This document shows, in pieces, positions 1-10,872 of a stretch of 64,000 bases of DNA (positions are counted from its first letter, which is position 1; the number at the start of each line of letters is the position of its first letter). This DNA is from Papaver somniferum (Eukaryota > Streptophyta > Magnoliopsida > Ranunculales > Papaveraceae). The position numbers were made by a program, and so were the translations under genes. The stretch covers positions 71,630,256-71,694,255 of the forward strand of contig NC_039364.1 of NCBI RefSeq assembly GCF_003573695.1, written 5' to 3'. The notes under the pieces are model-generated. The model was not told the origin of the DNA. It did no database searches and saw only the letters and a program-made list of their open reading frames with translations.

Positions 1-1384
1 GGAATATGCCTTAATTGATAGGCATGCTGGGAATACTTATATTTTGCAGAATACTGATCTGAAAGTACAAGACTTAATACAAAATGGTGAATGGAATATT
101 CCATCTGGTATGCTAAAATTCTTTGACATCAGTGAGCTACCAGTTTTAAGAGAAGGAAAAGATATAAAGGTATGGACACATGACATAACTGGAAAGTTTA
201 CAGTTGCTAATGCAACTCAATTCATAAGGAAAAAACACCCAATAATTCCTTGGGCTAAGCAAATTTTGCAGCCTTATATTCATCCGTATACTTCTAGCAA
301 TGTATGGAAAATCTTAAGGGGAGCATGCGCAACTGAGGAAGCAGTTAGAAAGAAGGGGTTCTCTACTGTGTCAAAATGCTATCTATGTGCCAAGAACCAA
401 GACACAATGGAGCATATACTTTGGTCCTGTGAATTCAACAAGAAGATATGGCACTGGATGAGTGGTATTTTTAAATGCTCTACACCAACAAGCATTGAGG
501 AAATCCTGAAAGGTGCATGTGGAAAAGTCATGTTGTTAAAGAAGTGTGGAATATATGTTCATTCAATATTATGGAACTGTGGTTTTTGAGAAATTCCATA
601 ATCTATGAATCTGTCACAGGTAATGTTGAAGCATTTAAACAGAAGATTATGAGAATTGTCAAGGAAGGAAGTGTAAGAATGAGAGGAGTAATGTGGGGAA
701 ACATATATGATCTGCATATTCTTCTCTTCTTTGGAATCTCAAGAGTACATTCTAAAGCTACAAATCTGAAGCAATGTTTCTTCAAATTGCCTGAAGTTGG
801 TCAAATATTAATTTGTTGTGATGGTGCATCAAAAGGAAACCCAGGAATGGCAGGACTGGGTTTTGTAGATAGAAACAACTCAGGTGATTGTATTGGGGCA
901 GCTTTAGGGGGGATGGGTGTAGCTACAAATTATTTACCAGAGGTAATGGCTTTGATAGTAGCAGGGAAGTGGGTTGTTAGCAAGCACTTCAGGAAGGTAT
1001 GCTTTAGTCTTGACTCACAGGTAGTGTTACTTGCTTTCTCAAACAATAAGGTGCTATGGATAGTGTTGAGTAGATGGGAAAAGATAAAAAATCTAATTCC
1101 TTTAATTACACTGAGACATTCTTACAGGGAGACAAATTTTTTAGCTGACACAAAATGGAAAAAAAGGGTGTTTTGATGAATAGAGGGGCAGTTATCTATT
1201 ATGAAGAAAAACCACAGTTCTTAGGAAAATTAGAAAATGAAAATGACATGTATTTTAGATTCTGATTTCCTGTAATGCCTTAGTATATCAGGCATCTGTT
1301 TTTTAGTTTAGCCTTGATTGGCTTTTATTTGTAATTGAATTTTTACATTTAGTAATAAAATTCATGATTTAGCAAAAAAAAAAA
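1..1384 (+). mobile_element. LINE (L1-like) retrotransposon, 3' end
   Basis: This is the 3' portion of a non-LTR retrotransposon; its 5' part lies outside the window. It comprises the end of a reverse-transcriptase ORF, a short 3' UTR (1177-1373), an AATAAA signal at 1354-1359 and a terminal A-run at 1374-1384. Directly after the A-run the sequence becomes a Copia LTR in mid-sequence, which suggests the LINE inserted into that LTR. The left target-site duplication is not visible, so the insertion boundary is inferred from the poly-A junction. Confidence 0.85.
2..1176 (+). pseudogene. LINE ORF2 C-terminus: zinc-binding RVT domain plus RNase H
   Basis: C-terminal part of a LINE polyprotein. 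Frame 2-589 carries a zf-RVT-like region (about 280-470) with a Cys-x2-Cys (CYLC) and a His...Cys pair (MEHILWSCEF), as found downstream of the reverse transcriptase in plant LINEs. Frame 517-1176 carries an RNase H of the plant LINE type with CDGASKGNPG at about 820, then PEVMA, LDSQ and ADT, so all four acidic positions (D, E, D, D) are present. The two parts are in different frames. A one-base indel near 565-590 ends the first at NCGF-stop, while the second frame continues smoothly through the same region. The RNase H would remove the RNA strand during target-primed reverse transcription. The copy is broken by the frameshift; family assignment is confident, activity is not expected. Confidence 0.85.
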
Positions 1385-2062
1385 CATCTTCGTCTCATCG
1401 TTTGTGATTCCACAATATCTTTTTTCGCTAGTCGACTAAGATTATTATGAGGTGATTGATAATACTAGGCCGTTCTTCGGGAATATAAGTCCTGTTCACC
1501 TTGATTTATCAAAAGACGGAACAAAAACTCGTAGGTATTTCTGTGGGAGACAGATGTATCTATTACCGTAGACTTTTCTGTGTGATACAGATTTGTTTAT
1601 TAAAGTCTTCGACTTTGGGTAGTAGCAACTCTTAGTTGTGGGTGAGATCATCTAAGGGAATCAAGTGCGTAGTATCCTGCTGGGATCAGAGACGTAAGGA
1701 ACGCAACTGTACCTTGGATCAGTGTGAGATTGATTGGGGTTCAACTACAGTCCATACCGAAATTAGTTTGTAGTAGTCTAGTGTATGTAGCGACTTAATA
1801 CAGTGCGTGTTCAATCTGGACTAGGTCCCGGGGTTTTTCTGCATTTGCGGTTTCCTCGTTAACAAAACTTCTGTTGTCTGTGTTATGTCTTTCCGCATTA
1901 TATTTTGTTATATAATTAAAATATCACAGGTTGTGCGTTAAATCGATCAATTGGGAAATCCAACCTTTGGTTGTTGATTGAAATTGATTGATACTTGAAC
2001 ATTGGTCTTTGGTACCGTTCAAGTGATTTCTCTTGTATTCAATTAGACTCGCAGATTTTTAT
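1385..2062 (+). repeat. Copia-type LTR, left piece (split by the Tat element)
   Basis: This stretch matches, in opposite orientation, the LTRs at 43585-45948 and 49586-51944, including the segments around their 43760, 44100 and 44280 positions. It continues at 17856-18023, where the LTR ends in CCCGCTTTTTCA. The beginning of the LTR (TGTTAGAG...) is missing here and is expected upstream of the LINE, outside the window. The LTR is not followed by the tRNA-Met primer-binding site, so it is a 3' LTR or a solo LTR. Confidence 0.8.
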
Positions 2063-2249
2063 TGTAGATGGTGGATTTTCAACAAAGGGAAAAACCGTAA
2101 AATCATGAGGCATGTTTTTGACGCGGCTTTCAGGCATGAAATGATTCATATTTTACGAAGCCATGATGAATATGTTTTCGAAAATCCTCCACTAGTTGAG
2201 CGTTCGATCCCTGGCATTTCATCGTGCCCTCTATGCAGAATAACATATT

Positions 2250-2507
2250 TGGGCGGTTCTCCGTAGATTGAGGAATTAACGCCTTCAGGACGTCGGTGAT
2301 ACTCACTGTTCCCTGACTGCAGGAGAGTGACCCACCTCCACATAGAAGAATAGTTGGGCGGCGGACGCCTTCAGGACGTCGGTGAAACTTCACCGTTCCC
2401 TGATTATGTGGAGAGAGTGCAAAGATTCAGGCGGTTCTCCGTAGATTGAGAACACTAAGGCCTTCAGGTCGTAAAAACATCGTGACTCCCTGACTGTGCA
2501 CCACTCA
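2250..2507 (+). repeat. LTR subrepeat A: three GCCTTCAGG(A/T)CGT units
   Basis: Three degenerate tandem units of about 70-95 bp share gccttcaggacgtcggtga followed by gttccctga or ctccctga. The same array is present in the 3' LTR at about 14397-14655. Confidence 0.75.
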
Positions 2508-2599
2508 TAATAAATGTGACACTTTAACTGGCCAATATCTTTTCTGAAGTAGATTACCTCTGTCGTGACATTCACTACTGAATTCCCAGAATAATCTAT

Positions 2600-2960
2600 C
2601 ATTGATCCTATTCCATGATCGAATCCACGACCTGATCCCATGGAATGGCAATAACAATTGCTCATATTCCATGGTCGAATCCACGGCCTGATACCATGGA
2701 ATGGAAATAAACCACTTTTCTGATTCTATGATCGAATCCACGGCTTGATCTCCTAGAATAGCAATGAAACAACTGTATTATCTCATTCCTCCGATTGCAT
2801 GATCGAATCCACTGGTCTCATGAAATGGTGATAGATAAATCTTAATTACTCTGATTCTATGGTCGAATCCACGATCCTATAGGATGGTAATGCTCGTTTT
2901 ATTATTCTGAATTCATAGTCGAATCCACATCTGATCCTATGAATTAATAATGAACAACTA
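2600..2960 (+). repeat. LTR subrepeat B: hairpin-forming units around TCGAATCCACG
   Basis: About six units of 55-75 bp. Each has an outer inverted repeat such as attccatg...catggaat flanking tcgaatccacggcctgat, so each unit can fold into its own hairpin. The stems differ between units while both arms of a unit change together (attctatg/catagaat-like, tgaattcat/atgaatt-like). The counterpart in the 3' LTR is about 14755-15095. Confidence 0.75.
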
Positions 2961-3198
2961 TTCATTTTTATTACTCAGTTTCATGAATTATTCTCCACTG
3001 AATCTCATAAGTTAGTAATAAATACTCAACAACTGGGCATCTGGACCATCACTGAGTAAGCCCCACAAAAATGGTGCAAGTGTACTCGACAATGATGCAC
3101 GACTGAGCACCCAGATGCACGAACGAGCATCCAAAAATATGAAACAATGGGGAATCCTTCGCAAAACAGGAGAAAACATTAAAATAATAATAAAATAA

Positions 3199-3640
3199 TG
3201 GAGGCGCTCACGGTGGGTCTACCGGCCCGCCGTGCCTTAGCCACGGTCGGTCCGCGCCCCTCCCATTTTTTTCCTTATTTTATTTTCATAAACTCATGAT
3301 GGTTCTCCATCTTAGCAAAATTCCTAATTTGTGCAAAACTCGTGAGTTCTCCATAACTTGGTGGATTCACCAAATAAATCATAAAATAAGCAGAGGCGTG
3401 CAGGACCGGGCAACTTAGCTGGCTGGCCATGCCTAAGCCGTGGCCGGTCCCACACCTCACAATCCTTAGTTTTTTATAATTATTATGTCAAAACTTCATG
3501 GATTCTCCATATCTTCAAGGACTCTCCATGACTTCAAGGATTCACGAAAAATAATAATAAAATAGGGAAAGGTGTGCGGGACCGGGCAACTTGGCCGGCT
3601 GGCCATGCCCTAGCCGTGGCCGGTGCCACACCTTGCAATT
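3199..3640 (+). repeat. LTR subrepeat C: GC-rich GGCCGG(C/T)TGGCCATGCC units
   Basis: Three GC-rich units at about 3199-3265, 3391-3460 and 3571-3640 contain gggcaacttggccggctggccatgcc followed by agccgtggccggt. They are separated by AT-rich spacers ending in ataattattat. The counterpart in the 3' LTR is about 15350-15810. Confidence 0.7.
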
Positions 3641-4544
3641 CCTAATTTCTCATAATTATTATTTTCCCAATTCATGAAACTCCTGGGTTTGAGTAAAATT
3701 CGTGAGTTCTCCATATTTTCTCAAATATTGCTCGAATCACGAAAAACCCAAAAGCCAACATGGTCACACAGCCGGCTAGCCTCTAACGACAATTCTAAAT
3801 ATTAAAATATTTTTATATTTTTAAAATATTGATGAATTGAGCATACATGCTCATTCCACCAAAAAATCGAGAATTCTCAGCCAAGATGAAACTCTTCTGA
3901 AAATTCACGATATTGCTCAAATGTGCATCAGAAAATACTGAAACTCTCAGTATGGAGACACGGACATCATGGTAACACGTGCGTGCCTCTATGACCAACC
4001 ATGTCGTTCCTAGGGCTTGCACGAAGCCGGTCCCACACGTTTTCGCAATTCTGACCTAATTTGCTCAATTGCTCATACCGGGCCCAAACTCTCTCCAACC
4101 AACTGGACAATCCTCCAAACGACCAACAAATGGTCACGTGACCACCTAGAGTCGGTCCCATACCCTCTTGGTCAGTCCTCATCTCTCATACCTAAGTTTT
4201 ACACCTAATGTTGAACCCATCAATATTTTCAGTAAATGGTGAATCCACCATTTATTCATGATTTCTCACCAACTCTCAAACTGAGAATCCTGGTGCGAGT
4301 TCACTCAAGCACTGGACACCACATGGACGTTCCTCATCCCATGCGGTCGGTCCCTATCATTCATGATCAATTTTCAGCAATTCCCCAATTGATGGAGAAT
4401 TGACCCAAAATTAGGGTTTTCGAATGAACGCTCTGTGAAACCATCATTCTGAGCACTCTTCGAACACTAATAAAATTTACGTTGATTCACTAATCAACAT
4501 AAATATTTTAATTGATATTTTACTGGGTCACGTCACCAGTAAAT

Positions 4545-4860
4545 AATTGGCTGAATTGAGCAACACTTGCTCGATTACCCGAATATAATCAATGTTCGGC
4601 AATTCATCGATAATTCTTCGAATTGCTCAGTTGCACGTCAGATTATCAAAATCATTAATTTGGTGAATTGAGCAATACTTGATCAGTTGCCCATCAAATT
4701 CTTAGTATTTAGTAATTTGCAGAGTTGGGCAATACTTGCTCAGTTGTCCATCAAATTCTCAATATTTGCAGAATTGAGCAATACTTGCTCAGTTGCTCAT
4801 TAAATTCTCGTAATTCACAGAATTGAGCAATACTTGATCAATCGCTCAACTAGTTGGTAA
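4545..4860 (+). repeat. LTR subrepeat D: AATTGAGCAATACTTGCTCAGTTG array
   Basis: Five or six units of about 55-75 bp built on gaattgagcaatacttgctcagttg. The core tgagcaatacttgctca is itself an inverted repeat. The counterpart in the 3' LTR is about 16725-17040. Confidence 0.75.
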
Positions 4861-5081
4861 TCCATCATACTGACATCTTTTCTGAGAACTACATGTTCAA
4901 CCCATGAATCGCCGAGCATTCACCATCCATGCCTGATTCACCAAACTTAGACTCATTGTCTAATCAGTCAACAATTGACTAATCAAAACACGTTTTCCCC
5001 GCAGAGTCCACGATTTGTGAGACATCAATCACGTCACAAATGGGGGGATATCACTTAGGGTTTTGGTCTAGCGGTCTATGG

Positions 5082-5087
5082 CACGTG
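5082..5087 (+). promoter_or_regulatory. G-box upstream of the 5' LTR TATA box
   Basis: CACGTG lies 190 bp upstream of the TATA box and is retained in the 3' LTR at 17267-17272. G-boxes bind plant bZIP and bHLH factors. A role in the LTR promoter is inferred from position and conservation only. Confidence 0.4.
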
Positions 5088-5276
5088 GATTCATCCACAA
5101 CGAGAAATGTGCGCAAGTCGTGTAAACGGTTGAAGGAGTTAGCAAAGTAGTGGGTGCACGATCAGTCAAGTCTCCACACGACATGGAACTGACTTTACCA
5201 CGATCTCCCACTTTCCCACTCTTTCATTCAAGAAACCGTCACACTTACAGGGATTAGTGGTTCATCATTCTTGCAA

Positions 5277-5284
5277 TATAAATA
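5277..5284 (+). promoter_or_regulatory. TATA box of the Tat 5' LTR
   Basis: TATAAATA lies about 400 bp before the LTR end and about 450 bp before the gag start codon, and is identical in the 3' LTR at 17452-17459. It is the best core-promoter candidate, placing the U3/R boundary near 5305-5315. Confidence 0.65.
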
Positions 5285-5678
5285 AGTCAAAATCGAGGAC
5301 GACAAATCATCAGTATCAACGTTTTCCGTCAACAACTCGATACAAACTTATTCACAGAACTCAACTTCAGCAGTTCACCATTATTGCAGAAACCTTCAAC
5401 ACACCCACAATCCTCGATCATCACTGATACCACACAATTCTCAACTTCCCTCCTACAAATCAACCCATCTCTCTCTTTGCGACCGAATTGACTCTGGAAC
5501 GACCATTGTCTTGGTTTATTCCGGAGTCATACAGATTGATTTCCCGAATCTAAGCACCCCCTTTGCAGCGGTGCGTCTGTGTGAGGATTAACATTTTTCC
5601 CGGCCGAGGAGTCTCGACACCACGCTCGTCTCTCCACTTCCCGAAAAACCGGCGACCCGTTTTTCCCCATCCACAGAT

Positions 5679-5696
5679 TGGCGACCACAGTGGGAG
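5679..5696 (+). other. Primer-binding site of the Tat element
   Basis: TGGCGACCACAGTGGGAG starts three bases after the LTR end at 5675. TGGCGACnnC-type sequences are used as primer-binding sites by Tat/Ogre-type elements, with a tRNA 3' end ending CCA. The exact tRNA cannot be named from this alone. Confidence 0.7.
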
Positions 5697-5733
5697 ATTA
5701 ATTTCTCGGTTGTAATCTCTCATTTTCGCAAAG

Positions 5734-6633
5734 ATGGTCGGTCTTAGGACTAACTCAACCACTCCAAACCCTAGCCAGGATATCTCAAATGGTAACTCTA
5801 CTCACGTTCCTCCAAATAATTCTGGTTACAATGAACTTTCATACTTTACCTCTCCATTTATCTCTGTTGAATCAATTGACGGAGAAATCCCAAGTTTGGA
5901 CGAATTAGCACGGAGACAGGAAGACTTGTCAAGAAACGTGGACCGGCTGAAGAGAGCAATTGATAATTTGTTCACTTGCCTGGTGCACATGACAAGGATT
6001 TTGGGAGCAAAAATGGTGGAACCTCTGAATCCCTCAACTGACGCTCCTCCTCAAGCCAACAGCTTTACCACTTATGAAAAGCCGGTGGAACAAGAGCTCA
6101 CACGACTGATCGAGAAACTACGTGAACTTCTACATTTCTCCAGAGATCAGCGCACAAACACTTTTACTGCATTCAACAAAATATCATCTGACGTGCAAGT
6201 CGTCTCACCATCTCCAGTGACCGAACAGGTGTCCATGATATTGGAACTGTCGATTAATAACATCACCTTCACCGAAGAAGACCGAATGGCAAAAGAAGGA
6301 CAAAACCGCACTCTGTTCGTAACTGCTTCCATCAAAGGTGCCGAATTCAGGAGAGTCCTCATCGATACAGGTGCTTCTACGAATCTCGTCACCATGAAGA
6401 CTCTCAAGGAAACCAAGGTTCCACAAACCAAAATCGTTCATCATCCCATACTGATGACGGGTTTTGAAGGAAGCCAGAGTCATACATACGGGTATGTTTA
6501 CGTGGATCTGAAGGTGGGGCCGATTCAATCCACTGTCAAGCTTCATGTGATCGAGAAAGACCCTGATTATCACATGATACTCGGAAGACCATGGCTTCAT
6601 GACAACAATGTTGTTCCCTCGGCGTACCACTAG
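5734..6633 (+). pseudogene. Tat gag remnant fused to retropepsin-like protease
   Basis: A 299-residue open frame starting at the first ATG after the primer-binding site. Residues 1-150 are an N-terminal gag-like region with a predicted helical, charged stretch (SLDELARRQEDLSRNVDRLK). Residues 205-299 are an aspartic protease: RRVLIDTGASTNLV holds the catalytic D-T-G, and MILGRPWLH is the conserved C-terminal ILGR motif. The capsid domain and a zinc knuckle expected in a Tat gag, normally several hundred residues longer, are absent. The frame therefore joins the gag N-terminus directly to protease, probably by deletion. It stops right after VVPSAYH. The protease itself looks intact; the element would need gag from another copy. 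Confidence 0.8.
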
Positions 6634-7170
6634 TTTATGAAGGCTTTGCTCAACAACAAAATTATCCGCATCCCGGCTTCGGTGTCTCCTTATGCTCCAG
6701 TTCACGATGCCTAGTTCATGGAATCTCCAAAGAGCATCCCCGAACCTCCAAGCAAGATCTACAGTACTCCACTCCCAAGTTGGAAGTCTATTGAGAAAGC
6801 TGACAAACCGTCACCTGCGGATGCTAAACTCATCAAGTCGTCCACCACACCACTCAAATGTCGTCAGGGTCAAGGTACAACTCATAAAAGGTCCAACTTC
6901 ATTACTGATTATGATGCAGAAGAGAGAGTCATTTATCTCCGTCGTAAGGATTAGCAATTAACATGGGATGTCGATGAAAAGTCTCCCCGCCCTGAAGAAT
7001 CATGCCAGAGTGAGCAATCACTCAATGAAGAAGTTCGAGACGCACCACGATAGCTGCAAGATGACATGGATTCCACGACTGACAACCTTGAAACTATCAA
7101 CATCGGAACATACGAGAGCTCAAGGCCAATTCTAATTAGTTCTGCTCTCTCGCTTGAGGAACGAGAATGA
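6634..7170 (+). pseudogene. Degraded linker between protease and reverse transcriptase
   Basis: This stretch continues the polyprotein with several stops. A short open segment (6718-6954) is rich in Pro, Ser and Lys. A further piece, ending just before 7171, contains IGTYESSRPI followed by a leucine-rich helix, typical of the connector before RT in gypsy polyproteins. No catalytic domain is present. Confidence 0.6.
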
Positions 7171-8560
7171 TTGATAAGTCTGTTGAAAGAGTATCAATAT
7201 ATCTTTGCCTGGACGTACGAAGAAATGCCCGGCCTCGATGACAAGTTGGTTACTCATCATCTGCACATCACTCCCTGTTCCAAACCCGTCAAACATCCAC
7301 CCAGGCAGTTTAGACACGAAGTCGAGGAACAAATCAAGGTGGAAATCCAGAAACTACTAACAGCAGGGTTCATTATACCCATTCAACATCCAACGTGGCT
7401 GGCGAACATTGTCCCAGTCAAGAGAATGGTCAGATCCGGTGCTGTGTAGATTTCAGGAACTTAAACAAGTGCTGCCCGAAGGGTGACTTTCCACTACCAA
7501 ATATTTATATGCTCGTCGATGCAACCAGCGTTCACGACATGTTTTCATTCATGGACGGTTACAGCGAATACAACCAAATCAAGATGTATGAGCATGACGC
7601 TAACAAGACTGCATTCCGAACTCCCATCGGTAACTTCCATTACACAGTAATGCCCTTTGGTCTGAAGAATGCAGGAGCCACTTATCAGCGAGCCATGACT
7701 GCAATATTTCATGGCATGATGTAGTAGAAGACTACATTGATGATGCGGTGGTGAAATCAAGGACTCGAGCATCCCACCTGGACATTCTGAGACAAGTCTT
7801 CGAGAGGTGCAGAGAATACAAGCTAAATATGAATCCTCTGAAATGTGCTTTCGGCGTTTCTTCCGGAAAGTTTCTCGGATTCCTAGTCACTGCGGAAGGA
7901 ATCAAGGTCGATCTAGATAAAATAAAAGCCATCACCACCATGCCTCCTCCATGAACTTTGAAGGAACTCCAGAGTTTCATGGGCAAGGTAAACTACATTC
8001 GGCGTTTCATTCCTGGACTGGCTCAACTCATTGCTTCATTCACTCATCTGCTAAGGAAGGTAGCAAGTTTCACGTGGACGACTGTCCAACAAGAGGCATT
8101 TCAGAAAATACAACAAATATTACTATCACCTGCTGTCATGAAATCTCCAGTACAAGGAAGACCTCTGATACTATACACAGCTTCCAGTGATGTCGCTATT
8201 GGAGCACTCCTAGCCCAGGAGGATGAAGAAGGCATCAAACGTCCAATCTATTACTTCAGTCGAACAATGAGGGATGCTCAACTATGGTACCCGAAGGCTG
8301 AAAGGGCGTGTATAGCATTGGTTCACACGATCCAGAGGTTCAGACATTATCTACTATCAAACAGGGTCGTGCTGGTAGCCAAAGCCGATCCCATAAAGTT
8401 CTTACTGTCGAAACCTGCTTTAATTGGAAGACCAGCGAAATGGCTACTTCAAATGTCAGAATTTGACATAGCATGTGTTCCCCCAAAAGCAATCAAAGGA
8501 AAAGCAGTCGCAGATTTACTTGTCGCTTTCCCTGGAGAAGATATCACGATGTTACATGAA
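7171..8560 (+). pseudogene. Tat reverse transcriptase and first RNase H
   Basis: Ty3/gypsy reverse transcriptase in three frames. 7171-7449 has the fingers region (PPRQFRHEVEEQI, AGFIIPI). 7395-7724 has VDFRNLNKCCPKGDFPLP, FMDGYSEYNQI and MPFGLKNAGATYQ. 7733-7744 encodes the catalytic YIDD box, followed by 7748-7954 (CAFGVSSGKFLGFLVT). A frameshift lies between 7395 and 7449, and stops and frame changes occur at about 7722-7730 and 7955. From 7958 the connection domain (LQSFMGKVNYIRRFIPGLA) and RNase H follow (LYTASSDVAIGALLAQ, YPKAERACIALV, VAKADPIKFLLS, KAVADLL). In the third RNase H motif TD is replaced by KAD, but an Asp remains. The domains would copy element RNA into DNA in the cytoplasmic particle; this copy is inactivated. 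Confidence 0.9.
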
Positions 8561-8599
8561 GAAGTGCCCGCTGAGTTTCCAGAGATCTCAATTATTCAG

Positions 8600-9010
8600 G
8601 AAGAAACGTGGCTATTATACTTCGATGGGTCTGCTACTCCGAGCAATGATACTGGTGGAGCAGGTATTGTGCTGGTATCTCCATCCGGTAAAGTCTTCTC
8701 ACATTCCTTCAAGCTGGATTTCCATTGCACCAACAACTCGGCAGAATATGAAGCTTTTCTCCTATGACTATCTTTGGCTAAGAAAGCAGGAGCAAAACAC
8801 CTAGAAATTAGAGGGGACTCGAATTTGATGGTCAATCAAATTAATGGTGTGTACTCTCTCAAAGAAATAACAGTTTCCCCATTCAGGACTGAGGCACAAC
8901 GACTATTAACTCATTTATCTGATGCAACAATTGTTCATACTGGCCGCACCAACAATAGACATGCTGATTGTCTAGCGACTCTAGCATCCAAACTGCAGTT
9001 CGAAGGGTCC
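8600..9010 (+). pseudogene. Second RNase H of the Tat polyprotein (archaeal/plant type)
   Basis: A second complete RNase H follows the RT-linked one: WLLYFDGSA, NNSAEYEAFL, EIRGDSNLMVNQI and NRHADCLATLA give the four acidic residues D, E, D, D. In plants an extra archaeal-type RNase H between the first RNase H and integrase is characteristic of Tat-lineage elements. A single TGA at 8765-8767 interrupts it right after the EAFLL segment; the frame then reopens without shift and runs to 9811. Apart from this stop the domain looks complete. Confidence 0.88.
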
Positions 9011-9085
9011 GAGAAATCCATCACTGTGCAAAGGCGTTATGTGTCATCTGCCTGGCTCACTCAAGTCGAGGATGCTCAGTCGAAC

Positions 9086-10678
9086 GACTGGCGAGCGCCC
9101 ATCATTCATGAATTGAGCAATTCTCTTATGGAGGGGAAAATCGGCCTCAAGGAATTGAAAAACTTTTTCTTGCTGCACAGAGCATTATACTATCACAATC
9201 CTGAAGGATCCCTGTCGCGATGCCTTGGAGATGAAGAAGCCAGTGAACAACTCAAGCGCATACATGAGGAAGTATGTGGGCAAACCCTGGTAATCACGCT
9301 TTACCGAAGACTTCAGAGACTCGGGTATTATTGGCCCTCCATGGAGACTCAGTCGAGAAAGTTGCAAGGGTCATGTCCAAATTTTCAGACACCACCTCAT
9401 CACTTGGAGGTTCTAACACTTCATCACGCTGGGGACTGGAGAGAACCTTACGTAAAGTATCTCCGTGACAACGATATTCCATCAGAGAAGAAAAGTGCGA
9501 TCAAACTCATTCAAAGAGCCAAACGTTTTGTCTACTTGGAAGGGATTTTGTATCGCAAAAGCTTCGGTGGGAATCTCCTGAGATGCCTGGATGAACAAGA
9601 AGTCCCTACAATCCTAAAAGAGATGCACGAGGGTGAGCACCAAGGAAAGAAGAAATTATTTCTCCAAATTCATGAGAAGTATTACTGGCCAACCATGGAA
9701 GATGATGCATCCTCCTATGTTCGGAGATGTCATCAGTGCCAAGTTCACGGTAATCTCATCCACACTCCTTATCTCCCATTAAATTCTGTGAGCAGTCCGT
9801 GGCCCTTCTAAAGCTGGGGACTGGATATTATTGGGAAGATCAACCCAGCATCTTCGAAGAAGCATGAATACATCATCACGGCGACAAAGTATTTTACCAA
9901 ATGGGTTGAAGCTATTACTCTCCGGAGCACTACTAGAATTACAATTGTTGCCTTCATCAAAGAGCACATCATATGCAGATTTGGCATCCCTAAGCACATC
10001 ATCACAGATAACGGAGGACCCTTCGCCAACAAACATGTCACAGAATTACTTGAAGAATACGACATTAAACAAATCTTCTCCATGCCATACTATCCCCAGG
10101 GAAATGGGTAAGCGGAGAGCACCAACAAAACTCTGATCCGGATTCTCAGTCGAACAGTTCATGACAATCCACGAATGTGGAATGAAGAATTTCCCATGGC
10201 TTTGTGGGCTTACCGCACCGCACCAAGGAGTTCAATCAGGACTTCACCATATTCTCTCGTCTATGGTGTTGATTCCATCCTCCCAGCGGAGATCAAAATT
10301 CCCTCTACAAGAATTGCAGCAGCAAGTGGGGTGCAGTGGGACGAAGCCGAAGTGTCCAATTCGAGGATTGCCGAGTTAGACATGCTTGAGTCGAGAAGAT
10401 CCAAAGTAGAAAAATATGTGGAAACTTACAAACAGAGGATCTCCAAAGCGTACAACAAAATGGTAAGACCTCGAACATTTCAAATAGGAGATTTGGTTCT
10501 GAAAACAGCTAAGCATATCCAACAAAACATGTCCGCTCCCAAGTTCTCTCCTAATTGGGAAGGGCCTTATGTAGTCATCAAGGCAGTATCTAGTGGATAC
10601 TACAAAATCCTAGCTGTTAATGGAGGAATCGAAGGAAACATCATCAACGACAAATGGATCAAAACATATTACGCCTGA
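9086..10678 (+). pseudogene. Tat integrase with two zinc-binding modules in tandem
   Basis: The region begins with two similar modules of about 116 codons. Module 1 (9086-about 9400) has DWRAPIIHEL, LSRCLGDEEA, HEEVCG and LGYYWPSM. Module 2 (9434-about 9750) has DWREPYVKYL, LLRCLDEQEV, HEGEHQG, KYYWPTM and CHQC. Only module 2 keeps a full H-H-C-C pattern. The core follows from about 9812 with LDIIGKINPA, TDNGG (second Asp) and, after a TAA in NG-stop-AEST, the Glu-containing helix near 10110. The frame 10175-10678 carries the C-terminal part ([25 protein letters not shown]). A stop at 9809-9811 separates the zinc region from the core, and several frames are needed for the core. Integrase inserts the cDNA; this copy is inactive. 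Confidence 0.87.
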
Positions 10679-10872
10679 TCCATAGAAAACCATTACCTTT
10701 TCATCAATTCAAGCATTTCTCAAAATGTAATTTATATTCCTCCAAAGAGTATGCAAAGTACTCCTTTGTTCATTAAACATTTCATAAATTAACAAAAATT
10801 TCTTTATCAATTATTCTGCCTACAGAAAAGCCTGAACCTATTCAAAAAAAAAAAACAATCATAAAGGCTCAC
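10679..10872. other. Short interval between convergent pol and antisense gene A
   Basis: About 194 bp of AT-rich sequence separate the pol stop (10678) from the stop of antisense gene A (10873). It contains an A-tract at about 10846-10856. Transcripts from both strands would have to terminate or overlap here. Confidence 0.5.

Larger units (their letters stand above)
2063..5675 (+). repeat. Tat element 5' LTR (3.6 kb)
   Basis: The LTR starts TGTAGATGG and ends CCATCCACA, and is repeated at 14212-17850 with many scattered differences and small indels. It contains four families of internal subrepeats, listed separately, a G-box (CACGTG, 5082-5087) and a TATA box (5277-5284) near its end. Several short ORFs occur in both strands, but none has a recognisable domain and none differs from what LTR sequence gives by chance. 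Confidence 0.93.

Noticed and set aside
6205..6705. 166-codon minus-strand ORF across the protease region
   Set aside because: It is a shadow of the real gag-protease frame on the plus strand.
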